Below, piece by piece: positions 35,538 to 43,790 of a stretch of 64,000 nt of DNA. A program made the translations under genes and the position numbers. The stretch comes from Clostridiales bacterium (GTDB lineage Bacteria; Bacillota; Clostridia; Lachnospirales; Lachnospiraceae). Numbering within the stretch: the first letter of the stretch is position 1; each line of letters begins with the position of its first letter. The stretch spans positions 3,503-67,502 of the forward strand of contig JAHAJA010000020.1 in the NCBI GenBank assembly GCA_018372435.1, in the 5' to 3' direction. The notes beneath the pieces were generated by a model. The model searched no databases. It was given only the letters and a program-made list of their open reading frames with translations, and was not told the origin of the DNA.

Positions 35538-35819
35538 CTATGCAAATGCAATTCGTAGATAATATAAACCAAATGCAATAAGAACAAATCCCACAATACC
35601 AAAGAACATTCCTATTCCTTTTTGGCCATTTACGCGAGCTTTTCTAAACCCATTACTTAAGTTCATAACACCTGCTACAATCATTAACAATGCCATTATT
35701 ACGTAGTTAGATGGCATTAAAATAACTAATACAAATAATACGATAACAGCAATACCTAAAATTACATTAATTAAATCTGGTAAAAGCTTATTATTTTTAA
35801 TAATCTCATTCCACTTCAT
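35538..35819 (-). CDS. Small membrane protein of unknown function
   Basis: A 93-residue protein with three hydrophobic segments (VILGIAVIVLFVLVILM, YVIMALLMIVAGVMNL, GMFFGIVGFVLIAFGLYYL). I set the start at the ATG at 35819, behind GGAGG. It is 16 bases upstream of birA and may share its transcript. No family is recognised beyond a general DUF-type small membrane protein. Confidence 0.75.
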   Translation of the reverse strand: MKWNEIIKNNKLLPDLINVILGIAVIVLFVLVILMPSNYVIMALLMIVAGVMNLSNGFRKARVNGQKGIGMFFGIVGFVLIAFGLYYLRIAFA

Positions 35820-35921
35820 CTTATCCTCCAAATTTCACTACAACTATTTATTATTCCCTTTTTATTGAACTAGGATTCTCCTAAAGGGTCCACTTATTCC
35901 CTAACAGTATATCATATATTA

Positions 35922-35979
35922 AAAGCTGTTGCACTATATACGATCAAGGAATCCTTGACCTAGTTAGTACAACAGCTTT
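35922..35979 (-). terminator. Intrinsic terminator of the citrate synthase gene
   Basis: Arms AAAGCTGTTGCACTA and TAGTACAACAGCTTT (one mismatch) form a stable stem 16 bases after the stop codon, followed by TTTTAATATA on the minus strand. Confidence 0.85.
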
Positions 35980-35995
35980 ATGTTCTATCTTGGAT

Positions 35996-37399
35996 CTATG
36001 CTAATCGTATATCTTCATTTCCTTCTTCAGCTACGCGATCTTCCATTGTCTTATATTTCTTATGTTTTGCGACACACTTATATCCTGGGCGAATAATCTT
36101 ACCATCATTAATGATTTCTTCAATACGGTGTGCAGACCACCCTGCAATACGTGCAATTGCAAAAATCGGAGTATATAATTCCATCGGCAAATCCAACATC
36201 CTATATACAAATCCACTATAGAAGTCTACATTAGCACTAACTCCCTTGTAGATCTTTCTTTCCTTCGCAATAACTTCAGGTGCTAATCTCTCTACCATAT
36301 TGTATAGCGCATATTCTTTCTCTAATCCCTTCTCTACGGAAAGGTTCTTAACAAATCCTTTGAATATCTCAGCACGAGGATCTGAGATTGAATAAACAGC
36401 ATGGCCCATTCCATATATTAGTCCTGCTTTATCGAATCTTCTTTTATTCAATAATTCAACTAAATACTCACGTACCGCTTCCTCATCTTCCCAATCTTTG
36501 ATTGTTTCCTTCATATCATCAAACATCTTAACTACTTTGATATTGGCACCACCATGTCTAGGTCCCTTTAATGACCCAAGGGATGCAGCGATAGCAGAAT
36601 ACGTATCCGTTCCTGATGAAGTAACCACATGCGTTGTAAAAGTCGAATTATTTCCTCCACCATGTTCAGCATGTAAGACTAACGCAAGGTCCAATATAGT
36701 TGCCTCAAGATGAGTAAATTTACTATCCGGACGTAGGATATGCAATATATTCTCCGCCGTTGATAGTTCTGGTTGTGGCGAATGGATAAACAAACTATTG
36801 CCATCATGATAATGACTATATGCTTGATATCCGTATACAGATAATAATGGGAACAACGCTATTAATTGTAAACATTGTCTTAAAACATTCTCTACAGAAG
36901 TATCATCTGCCTTTTCGTCATAAGAATACAAGGTTAATACACTTCTTGCTAGGGTATTCATCATATCTCGACTTGGAGCCTTCATGATAATATCTCTAAC
37001 AAAACTAGTTGGTAATTCTTCTCTATACTTAACTAATAAAGCATTCAGATTTTCTAGTTGCTCTTTACTAGGTAGTTCACCAAACAATAACAGGTATACT
37101 GTCTCTTCAAATCCAAATCTCTTCTCTTCAATAAATCCATTAACCAAGTCCTGCACATTAACGCCTTGATAATAAAGCTTTCCTTCACAAGGAACTATAT
37201 CACTATCCACAATAGTATAGGATACGATTTCTGAAATCTCCGTTAATCCTGTTAATACAGCTTTACCGCTGATGTCTCGAAGACCTCTTTTTACTTCATA
37301 TTTGCTATATAGCTCTGGGTCAATTTTGCTGTTTTTCTTACATATTTGGGCTAATTCTTTAACCTCATTTGCAATATCAGCGTACTCAAATTCTTTCAT
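35996..37399 (-). CDS. Citrate synthase
   Basis: Condenses acetyl-CoA and oxaloacetate. The 467-residue protein has the two catalytic histidines in LHAEHGGGNNSTF and GMGHAVYSISDPR, and the catalytic Asp in SANVDFYSGFVYRML. It is longer than the 370-430 residues of typical type I and II enzymes because of an N-terminal extension of about 60 residues. In an anaerobe it probably serves glutamate synthesis through the oxidative branch of a partial TCA cycle. A 2-methylcitrate synthase role is not supported by context. It is a single-gene unit. Confidence 0.93.
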   Translation of the reverse strand: MKEFEYADIANEVKELAQICKKNSKIDPELYSKYEVKRGLRDISGKAVLTGLTEISEIVSYTIVDSDIVPCEGKLYYQGVNVQDLVNGFIEEKRFGFEETVYLLLFGELPSKEQLENLNALLVKYREELPTSFVRDIIMKAPSRDMMNTLARSVLTLYSYDEKADDTSVENVLRQCLQLIALFPLLSVYGYQAYSHYHDGNSLFIHSPQPELSTAENILHILRPDSKFTHLEATILDLALVLHAEHGGGNNSTFTTHVVTSSGTDTYSAIAASLGSLKGPRHGGANIKVVKMFDDMKETIKDWEDEEAVREYLVELLNKRRFDKAGLIYGMGHAVYSISDPRAEIFKGFVKNLSVEKGLEKEYALYNMVERLAPEVIAKERKIYKGVSANVDFYSGFVYRMLDLPMELYTPIFAIARIAGWSAHRIEEIINDGKIIRPGYKCVAKHKKYKTMEDRVAEEGNEDIRLA

Positions 37400-37674
37400 A
37401 ATCCTTCTCCTTTCAAAATGGGTGACGGGTTACCGAAATTAATTTCACGAATTTCAAATGCGAAGTCATTCCTATAAAGCTCGATTTATATTAGTATAGC
37501 ATAGAATATTTCGTTTGTATGTCATTTTTATGAAAAATTAATATTTATCCATCTTATGCTATTTTCCCCATTAATATTATTAGTCATCTAAAGCAACTTA
37601 AATATAATATTTCTGTTTTGTATTCTTCCTTTTGGCTCAGTTACAAGAAAACCTTCAAGTTATGTGACAAAAGA
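37400..37674. other. Intergenic region between citrate synthase and argF
   Basis: No gene is seen. On the minus strand TGCTATACT at 37493-37501 is a good extended -10 box for the citrate synthase gene, about 95 bases upstream of its start; no matching -35 box is evident. The remaining sequence is AT-rich up to the argF terminator. Confidence 0.5.
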
Positions 37675-37721
37675 AGACTCTTCATATAAAATTCCAACAA
37701 TCAATTTTATAAAAAGAGTCT
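37675..37721 (-). terminator. Intrinsic terminator of argF
   Basis: AGACTCTT pairs with AAGAGTCT and, inside, AAAATT with AATTTT, around a 9-base loop. The element begins 27 bases past the argF stop codon. Confidence 0.75.
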
Positions 37722-37747
37722 AATTAAGTTTCATATTCGTCTAATAA

Positions 37748-38683
37748 TTATACACCTAAAGTTGCTACCATGACAGCCTTAATGGTGTGCATACGATTCT
37801 CCGCTTCATCGAATACCACTTCTGCAAACTGCTCGAACAATTCTTCTGTTACTTCTTTCCCCTTTACTGCTGGTAAGCAGTGCAAGAATACTGTGGAATC
37901 TTTTTTTGTCTTTGCAAACAAATCGTGATTTACCTGATATGGTGAAAGCATAGCAATACGCTCAGCGGCCTTATCTTCTTCGCCCATAGAACACCATACA
38001 TCTGTATAGATTGCATCAGCTCCCTCTACTGCTTCTAAATCATCTGTAATAGAAATTATAGAGCCAGATTCCTTCGCATATCCCTTACAAGTATCAACTA
38101 ACTCACCTGTTGGCCACAACTCTTTTGGTGCAAGAATTGTGAAGTCGATTCCTAACTTAGAAGAACCAATCATCAAACTGTTAGCCATATTGTTTCTTCC
38201 ATCACCTACGTATACTAACTTTAATCCCTTTAACTGTCCAAATTGTTCTTTCAAAGTTAAGAAATCTGCCAAGATTTGTGTTGGGTGATATTCATCTGTT
38301 AAACCATTCCAAACTGGTACACCGCTGTACTTTGCCAGCTTTTCAACCGTATCTTGTTTGAACCCACGGAACTCAATACCGTCAAACATTCTTCCAAGTA
38401 CACGTGCAGTATCCTCCACACTCTCTTTGTGACCAAGCTGAATATCATCTTTACCTAGATATTCTGGATGACCACCTTCATCGATACAACCAATTGTAAA
38501 TGCACATCTTGTTCTTGTAGAAGGCTTCTCGAATATCAAAGCAACATTCTTACCTTTTAAACTATTTCCTGTTATACCTTGTTTTTTCTTTGCTTTTAAA
38601 TCTGCTGCCAGATCAATAAAATATGTAATCTCTTCTGGAGTGAAATCTTTCAATGTTAGAAAACTACGCCCTTTTAGGTTCAT
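37748..38683 (-). CDS. argF: Ornithine carbamoyltransferase
   Basis: Makes citrulline from ornithine and carbamoyl phosphate in arginine synthesis. The 311-residue enzyme has the carbamoyl-phosphate motif STRTR (55-59), HPTQILADF, the ornithine-binding DVWCSMG and the cysteine motif FLHCLPA. No arc or other arg gene is adjacent, so it is a stand-alone biosynthetic gene. A palindrome upstream may be an ArgR site. Confidence 0.95.
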   Translation of the reverse strand: MNLKGRSFLTLKDFTPEEITYFIDLAADLKAKKKQGITGNSLKGKNVALIFEKPSTRTRCAFTIGCIDEGGHPEYLGKDDIQLGHKESVEDTARVLGRMFDGIEFRGFKQDTVEKLAKYSGVPVWNGLTDEYHPTQILADFLTLKEQFGQLKGLKLVYVGDGRNNMANSLMIGSSKLGIDFTILAPKELWPTGELVDTCKGYAKESGSIISITDDLEAVEGADAIYTDVWCSMGEEDKAAERIAMLSPYQVNHDLFAKTKKDSTVFLHCLPAVKGKEVTEELFEQFAEVVFDEAENRMHTIKAVMVATLGV

Positions 38684-38798
38684 ATTAATATACTTGCTCC
38701 TTTCAGCAGTTGCTCATTAATAATTATTCATCTACAATATATCTTTATTACGCACTTTGAAGAAATAATCATTTTCGGAACAACTTTATTCAATTTAT

Positions 38799-38812
38799 AT
38801 GTATATTTATAC
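38799..38812. promoter_or_regulatory. Candidate ArgR-type operator upstream of argF
   Basis: TGTATATTTATACA is a near-perfect palindrome about 115 bases upstream of argF, followed by more of the same type (TATATATTATAC). ARG boxes are palindromes of similar length with a TGAATA half-site, so the match is only partial in this AT-rich DNA. Confidence 0.25.
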
Positions 38813-38889
38813 ATTATATATTATACTTACTTATATCTTTTGTCAAGTTGATTTATTCAAACTTATTCTTCTATAAGATAAAATTTAAA

Positions 38890-38925
38890 AACCTGTAGCT
38901 CTTATAATTAAAACAGCTACAGGTT
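38890..38925 (-). terminator. Intrinsic terminator of the lipoprotein gene
   Basis: Perfect 11-bp arms AACCTGTAGCT and AGCTACAGGTT with a 14-base loop, followed on the minus strand by TTTTAAATTT. Confidence 0.85.
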
Positions 38926-38972
38926 CTTAATGTTGCTTTCCCTTAAGGAAATAAAGCATAATAAAATTGATA

Positions 38973-39638
38973 CTATTCTAAATTAATTAATAAAGTTTCT
39001 CTTCCTAATTGGATTCTTTCCTCTCTATTCTCTTTAAAATTTTCCTCATAATACTCTTTCATAGGATATAGTGTTGTCTTCCCATCTAAAACTTCTGGAT
39101 ATAGAAGTTCATAATTCGAATCCTCTTCATTTTCAAACCGGACCTTTAAATAGTCTGGTAGCCTTTCTGTTTTATTATAATCAGGCTCCATCTCTGCAAG
39201 AAATCCACTTATAATTACTTTTGCTCTTTCCTTTTCCTCTTCCGTTTTCAGCTCCTCAACCACTTGATTCATTCCTATTATGATTGGATTATCCTCAGGT
39301 TTACGAATTGTTGTCCAGTCAGCTTCTACTGTTATATCAATAATTATCTTTCCATCTTCCTTTTTTTCGTTTTCAAACTTCATCGAAAAATTCTCTAGCC
39401 TATTCGCCACTTGTTGAGTATCTATCATTATCTCTCTAATTTCTTTTACAATGGCATTTGCTTTATCAGCTTTTAGGCTATCACATTCATTTACTATATC
39501 AATGTCTGTATCTACTTCTTCTGTAGTTGTTGCTGGCAGATCTGTTTCCTTATCCTGTTTTTTGTTTGAACAACCTATACACACAAAAGTTATACAAAAA
39601 CATGCTAATAAGATTTTAAGAATTTTGAATTTTTTCAT
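38973..39638 (-). CDS. Lipoprotein sharing a domain with the neighbouring secreted amidase
   Basis: A 221-residue lipoprotein: the signal peptide ends in the lipobox FVCIGC, followed by a charged linker. The mature part, from about residue 50, has the same layout as the N-terminal domain of the amidase encoded just upstream: a helix with KANAIVKEI, a strand IIIDITVEADWT, a PxxxPIIIGMNQVVEEL helix, a second EEEKERAKVIISGFL helix and an SNYELLYPE strand. Function is unknown; the shared domain suggests the two proteins act on the same surface target or bind each other. It is 105 bases downstream of the amidase gene, with a terminator in between. Confidence 0.8.
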   Translation of the reverse strand: MKKFKILKILLACFCITFVCIGCSNKKQDKETDLPATTTEEVDTDIDIVNECDSLKADKANAIVKEIREIMIDTQQVANRLENFSMKFENEKKEDGKIIIDITVEADWTTIRKPEDNPIIIGMNQVVEELKTEEEKERAKVIISGFLAEMEPDYNKTERLPDYLKVRFENEEDSNYELLYPEVLDGKTTLYPMKEYYEENFKENREERIQLGRETLLINLE

Positions 39639-39671
39639 TATTTACGCCTTCCCTTGTTTCTACTTATAAAA

Positions 39672-39710
39672 AGCATTCCTTATGAATTGTTGTACTTCAC
39701 AAGGAATGCT
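39672..39710 (-). terminator. Intrinsic terminator of the amidase gene
   Basis: Perfect 10-bp arms AGCATTCCTT and AAGGAATGCT with a 19-base loop, followed by TTTTTATAAG on the minus strand. Confidence 0.85.
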
Positions 39711-39743
39711 ACCTTGATAAATTTAAATTAATTATCGTCCTAT

Positions 39744-40886
39744 TTAGTTTGGATTATAAAAAGTAACATCTTCTGATGAGTAGGTTTTTGTAACCTGTGT
39801 TTGCTGAACGTTAGAATGTTGTGAATATTTTATTGTACCACTTGTATTGGAAACCACTAAAGCTACATGACTTGTAGAATTCCAGAACATAAATCCCCCC
39901 TTCTTTGCACTTGAAGTAGAACTTATTGCCTTAAAATATCCTTTATCAATCATATATGTTTTAACACCAGAATAATTTCCATCTGAATCCTTATAATAGC
40001 CTGTTCTCATCCAGTAAATCCCAGCATAAGAACCCGCTTTAGGGCTTGGATTCCACTTACCTTTCTCATCGACTGGTATCCCTCCAGCGTTTATGCATTT
40101 TGAAACAAAATTAGCACAATCACTTCCCATTCCATTTTCTTTTGAAAATTCTGGCACATCTTTTGCATGATCTTTTGCGTATGTAACTGCGTCTGATGCA
40201 CTATATGTAACTGCTCTAGCAACGTAATTAGTCTTACTCTCTTGAACTTCTTCCATTATAGCTTCTTTTCCATCTTGTACTCCCGGTCTCACTTCTTCAT
40301 ACTGAGCATATGGCACTTGAGAAAGAACAACTTCATCTTCAGAAATATCAGTACGAGAATACATTTCATAATTATTATTAGACTTTAAAGTATCAGATAT
40401 TCCAATCCTATAGCAAAAAGTTGTTTCATCTGGGACATTATAGTATAACATCTGTTCTTCTAAATACTCATCTATTACTTGTTGAGCAACTGCCTTCTCC
40501 TCTAAATTTGTAATATTCTCTAAAGCTTCAATCATACCTTGTACATAAGGTGTTTCCGTTGGATTACTGATATATGTCATATCAACTATAACATCCACAT
40601 CTACATAATTTTGATCATTTTCAACATCTACAAATATCGCTCTGAAATTATCGAACCTGAAATCACTCTGATATCCATTCTCTAAATCTAATTGTATACT
40701 CTGGACAATAGCTTTTGCATCTTCATCTGTTAATCTTGTCGTCTTATTCAATATCCTACTTGTTTGCTGCACCTCGTTAATTTCCGATGCTTTTACGTTT
40801 AGTTTTTCTAAGCTAACTAACGGACTTGCAATTGTAAACATGTTAACTGCTAAACAAATAGACACCATTGCTTTAAATTTTCCCAT
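39744..40886 (-). CDS. Secreted protein with C-terminal amidase_6 (NlpC/P60-like) domain
   Basis: A 380-residue exported protein. The signal peptide covers about the first 24-30 residues. The middle (about 50-190) is the domain shared with the lipoprotein next door. The C-terminal part, from about residue 225 (AVTYAKDHAKDVPEF), is a putative amidase domain (Pfam amidase_6): the nucleophile Cys in GSDCANFVSKCINAGG, a Trp-rich middle, and the catalytic His in STSHVALVV. Such domains hydrolyse peptide or cell-wall amide bonds; the substrate here is unknown. The gene lies downstream of a BlaI/M56 pair. Confidence 0.85.
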   Translation of the reverse strand: MGKFKAMVSICLAVNMFTIASPLVSLEKLNVKASEINEVQQTSRILNKTTRLTDEDAKAIVQSIQLDLENGYQSDFRFDNFRAIFVDVENDQNYVDVDVIVDMTYISNPTETPYVQGMIEALENITNLEEKAVAQQVIDEYLEEQMLYYNVPDETTFCYRIGISDTLKSNNNYEMYSRTDISEDEVVLSQVPYAQYEEVRPGVQDGKEAIMEEVQESKTNYVARAVTYSASDAVTYAKDHAKDVPEFSKENGMGSDCANFVSKCINAGGIPVDEKGKWNPSPKAGSYAGIYWMRTGYYKDSDGNYSGVKTYMIDKGYFKAISSTSSAKKGGFMFWNSTSHVALVVSNTSGTIKYSQHSNVQQTQVTKTYSSEDVTFYNPN

Positions 40887-41012
40887 ATGTTATTCTCCTT
40901 TTTATCATGTTTAAACTAAATATAAATATTTAGCAAATGAAAAGTGTCATTTCCATTAAATTGGGCGCCGAATCTAATTTAGTTAAATTTTAACATATTT
41001 TACATGATTTGT

Positions 41013-41056
41013 AAATAACCTAATTACAAATATATATTTTTGTAATTAGGTTATTT
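41013..41056 (-). terminator. Intrinsic terminator of the M56 peptidase gene
   Basis: Perfect arms AAATAACCTAATTACAAA and its complement (18 bp) with an 8-base loop lie 18 bases past the M56 gene. Confidence 0.88.
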
Positions 41057-41073
41057 ATTAGTTATCTTATAAA

Positions 41074-42474
41074 CTATTGCTTAATGATAATGCTACCACT
41101 AACGTGAATTGTATTTGAAGAACTCAAATTTATAATAGAAACTGAATAAGATCCTTTAGTATCAACTGTATATGTATAGTTTATATCGCCCCCTTTTGAA
41201 GTTTCCTTTGCCTTTACTTCTTCACCTAATTTTATTACTATCTTGAATTTATCGGTTGTATTTTCTCCTGAAATAAAGACTTTTATCGTTCCGCCCTTTT
41301 GTACTAATACAGATGAAGATGTGCTCGTAGCATCAGGTTTGATTTTCATATCAACTAAATTTGTCCCTCTAGTATCAACACTAAAATATGTGCTATCTCC
41401 TATAGATCCATAATACTCTTTTATTAACTCTCCCTGCATCTTATCTTCTTTTTCTAATTCCCTATTAGTATAAGATAATATCTTGTTATAAACATGGGTG
41501 GTCCCTATTGCTGATGCATAAGTAGTAATTGGGCAAAGCACAATAGTAAAAATAATCCCTGCGGTTAAAAAAAAATTTTTTCTTTGTAAATTTAGTTTCA
41601 TAATATTAGAAAGTCTCCTTTTCATATATTTTTCATTTTGACTCACGAAAGTAGTAAGTCCATATTTCTTTTTATTCCCTGCTTTATTAGCTATTCTTAG
41701 CAATAAGTCTGCATAAATACACCTCACTTCTTTAGTTGAATTTCTTAATACATATCTATCACATGACATTTCACAAAAACTATTCATTCTTGAGGTAAAA
41801 CATCGAATAATAGGATTAAACCAATAAATTCCATGAAAGACTAAAATAAGCATATTAAAAAATATATCATTTTTTTTGTAGTGATATAACTCATGCTTTA
41901 GCACTAATTCTATTTCAATTTCAGAAAATAATTCTGTTGGCAAAAGTATTTTGGTTTGAATTATACCACTAATACACGGGGAATCCACTAAATTACTTCT
42001 ATAAATCTCGATATTCTTATTAATCTTTAATTCGGTTAGTAGCCTGTCCTTGATTGAATTTATTTCCAAATCATTTTCCTTAGTACTCAATATATATATT
42101 TGCGTTAAAAGTCTTTTACTTTTCAGTATATCTCCTACAAAAACATAAACGACTCCTATTAACCAAAGAACAAGCAATACAAGGCTTAGTTTATTGTAAT
42201 GCTGATTAAAAATATACTCACTTCCTTTTGCATAACTTATCCATGAATGAATATCCGCTCCCTTTGTTTCAACTTTTATTGGAGTAATTTTTATAAGATT
42301 ATTAATGGGTATTAAAACTGCAGGTACAAAATAAAATAGCAATATCAACTTCATTAACGTATATTGTAAAGTAACCTCATACTTGTTGAGTAATCTATCT
42401 ATGAACAGCAGAAATATAAATAATATACTTCCAGTAATTGAAATAGTTAATAGCACTATAAAAAAATTATTCAT
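41074..42474 (-). CDS. BlaR1-like M56 membrane metallopeptidase without a beta-lactam sensor
   Basis: A 466-residue membrane protein. Helices occur at about 5-25, 37-57 and 97-115; the M56 zinc motif HELYH stands in LKHELYHYKKND near residue 195, and a further helix is at about 310-330 (FFLTAGIIFTIVLCPITTYA). BlaR1 and MecR1 proteins end in a penicillin-binding domain with STYK. Here that domain is replaced by about 130 residues of beta-rich sequence (SVDTRGTNLVDMKIKPD, GTIKVFISGENTT) with no SxxK motif. The gene overlaps blaI by eight bases. It would cleave the repressor in response to a signal other than beta-lactams; this is inferred. Confidence 0.85.
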   Translation of the reverse strand: MNNFFIVLLTISITGSILFIFLLFIDRLLNKYEVTLQYTLMKLILLFYFVPAVLIPINNLIKITPIKVETKGADIHSWISYAKGSEYIFNQHYNKLSLVLLVLWLIGVVYVFVGDILKSKRLLTQIYILSTKENDLEINSIKDRLLTELKINKNIEIYRSNLVDSPCISGIIQTKILLPTELFSEIEIELVLKHELYHYKKNDIFFNMLILVFHGIYWFNPIIRCFTSRMNSFCEMSCDRYVLRNSTKEVRCIYADLLLRIANKAGNKKKYGLTTFVSQNEKYMKRRLSNIMKLNLQRKNFFLTAGIIFTIVLCPITTYASAIGTTHVYNKILSYTNRELEKEDKMQGELIKEYYGSIGDSTYFSVDTRGTNLVDMKIKPDATSTSSSVLVQKGGTIKVFISGENTTDKFKIVIKLGEEVKAKETSKGGDINYTYTVDTKGSYSVSIINLSSSNTIHVSGSIIIKQ

Positions 42475-42829
42475 CCTTTAAATCCTCTAAAAAAGATTTG
42501 ACTTTGTTTAATTGCTCATCAGTTAATCTTTTCTTATTAAAAAAAGCTGAAATAACACTCTCCAACCTATCTATGGTTTGATCTCTAATCATTTCCTCAT
42601 ATTCATTACGAGAGATTTTGGGAGTGTAAACATAATTTTTCCCTTTTCGATTAATCTCCACATAACCTTTTTTTATAATTCTGTGTAATATAGTACTCAT
42701 CGTTCCTTGGGCTTTATCAAATTTTGAATAAATATCATTACTGGTTATTCCCTCTTGATTATTCCAAATAACTGTCATAAATTCTAACTCAGTATTTGAT
42801 AACTTTTTTGTTTGATTTTCTTTAGACAT
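42467..42829 (-). CDS. BlaI/MecI-family transcriptional repressor
   Basis: A 120-residue winged-helix protein. The opening LSNTELEFMTVIWNNQEGITSNDIYSKF and the recognition helix region QGTMSTILHRIIKKGYVEINRKGKNYVYTP are family-typical, and the C-terminal half is the dimerisation domain, where the cleavage site of BlaI lies. Its start has GGAGATT upstream. The partner protease gene overlaps it. The regulated genes are probably this pair and perhaps the amidase/lipoprotein downstream. No clear dyad operator was found upstream. Confidence 0.9.
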   Translation of the reverse strand: MSKENQTKKLSNTELEFMTVIWNNQEGITSNDIYSKFDKAQGTMSTILHRIIKKGYVEINRKGKNYVYTPKISRNEYEEMIRDQTIDRLESVISAFFNKKRLTDEQLNKVKSFLEDLKDE

Positions 42830-43010
42830 TAATAATCTCCTTCATATACAGGCTATACTCTTTGCGTTATATTTTGCCATATAAATCCAATTATGTAAAC
42901 CCTATCTTTACAATACTTTTCCAATTCAAAGATACGGAATCTTATTTTCACATCCTTCCATTTGTTCTGGACCATTCATCTCTACAAAATTAAAAAGAAG
43001 AATTGCATTT
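42830..43010. other. Intergenic region upstream of blaI
   Basis: AT-rich sequence with no gene. It must hold the blaI promoter, but neither a standard promoter pair nor a clear BlaI dyad can be named with confidence. Confidence 0.4.
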
Positions 43011-43190
43011 TCATGCTCAGCTTATCAACTTCTACATAACCAAAACCACATCTCTACATCCCACTGATGAACCTATATTATTCGCAGTTAAATACTCCGT
43101 TTCAAAATCACCAGAACCGACACTACTATTAAATATTTCTGCTTGTATTTCCTCCGTATCTACTCTTACTGAAGCACTGTAATGCTAATA
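43011..43190 (-). pseudogene. Fragment of a DUF4097-like gene (partial duplicate)
   Basis: This stretch matches the centre of the intact DUF4097 gene (about 44150-44310) base by base over long parts: both contain CCTATATTAT, CAGTTA and TCAAAATCACCAGAACC, and CACTAC, AATTCT or AATATT-TCTGCTTGTAT in the same order. The copy has lost several bases, the frame is broken and no start or stop fits. It is a degenerate partial duplicate. Confidence 0.75.
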
Positions 43191-43294
43191 TTATAATTAT
43201 TATCTAAAAAGTTCACAAAAAATACAAATTATTCATACGAATCACAAAAAACTATGATAAGATATACATATTATTATTTCAAAGGTGGTGTAAA

Positions 43295-43546
43295 TTTACG
43301 AAGAAACTTTTAATTGTAGAAGATGATAAAGATATACAAGAATTTTTACCTTCATTCTTAGTAAATGAAGGTTATGAAGTCACTATCGCAAGTGATGGAG
43401 TAGAAGCCATTACGAAATTTCCAAATCACAACTTCGACCTGATTTTATTAGCTGTCATGTTGCCCGAAATAAATGGTTACGGCGTATGTGAATTTGTTAG
43501 AAAGTCCTCGAATGCGCCTATCATAATGCTCTCAGCATTAAGTTAA
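43295..43546 (+). pseudogene. Remnant of an OmpR/PhoB-type response regulator
   Basis: Reading frame 43295-43546 gives a receiver domain: TKKLLIVEDDKDIQEFL, ASDGVEAITKF, then LILLAVMLPEINGYGV and APIIMLSALS-stop. The conserved phosphorylation site Asp is Ala here (LLAVMLP where LLDVMLP is expected). The frame ends directly after the alpha4 start, so the second half of the receiver and the DNA-binding domain are missing. The likely start codon is also gone: AAAGGTGGTG is followed by TTT where a TTG would fit. Three separate lesions make this a dead gene. Confidence 0.88.
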
Positions 43547-43724
43547 ATATGAGAAAGATTTGGATTTATGGAGTAAAAGAATCTAATCTTTCATTAATTG
43601 TTAATCGTGTTAATAATGGAGAAATTCTAAGTATTTCAGAAATGGACGAAGCACTTTATAATAAAATTTTAATTAAGTATGTTTACTATCTAGCCATTCG
43701 GACACTGGTTTCTGGAATTTCTTT

Positions 43725-43762
43725 AAAAAATAGGACTTTTCTATTGAAAAGTCCTATTTTTT
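43725..43762. terminator. Bidirectional intrinsic terminator
   Basis: Perfect 17-bp arms (AAAAAATAGGACTTTTC and its complement) with a 4-base loop, located just past the DUF4097 stop codon on the minus strand and after the response-regulator remnant on the plus strand. Confidence 0.9.
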
Positions 43763-43790
43763 ATTCATGTAGACTATCATAAGATATACC

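Noticed and set aside
43549..43782. A 77-codon frame on the plus strand after the response-regulator remnant.
   Set aside because: It has no ribosome site, no recognisable family, and its last third reads through the perfect terminator hairpin at 43725-43762. It is probably decayed DNA of the former two-component locus.
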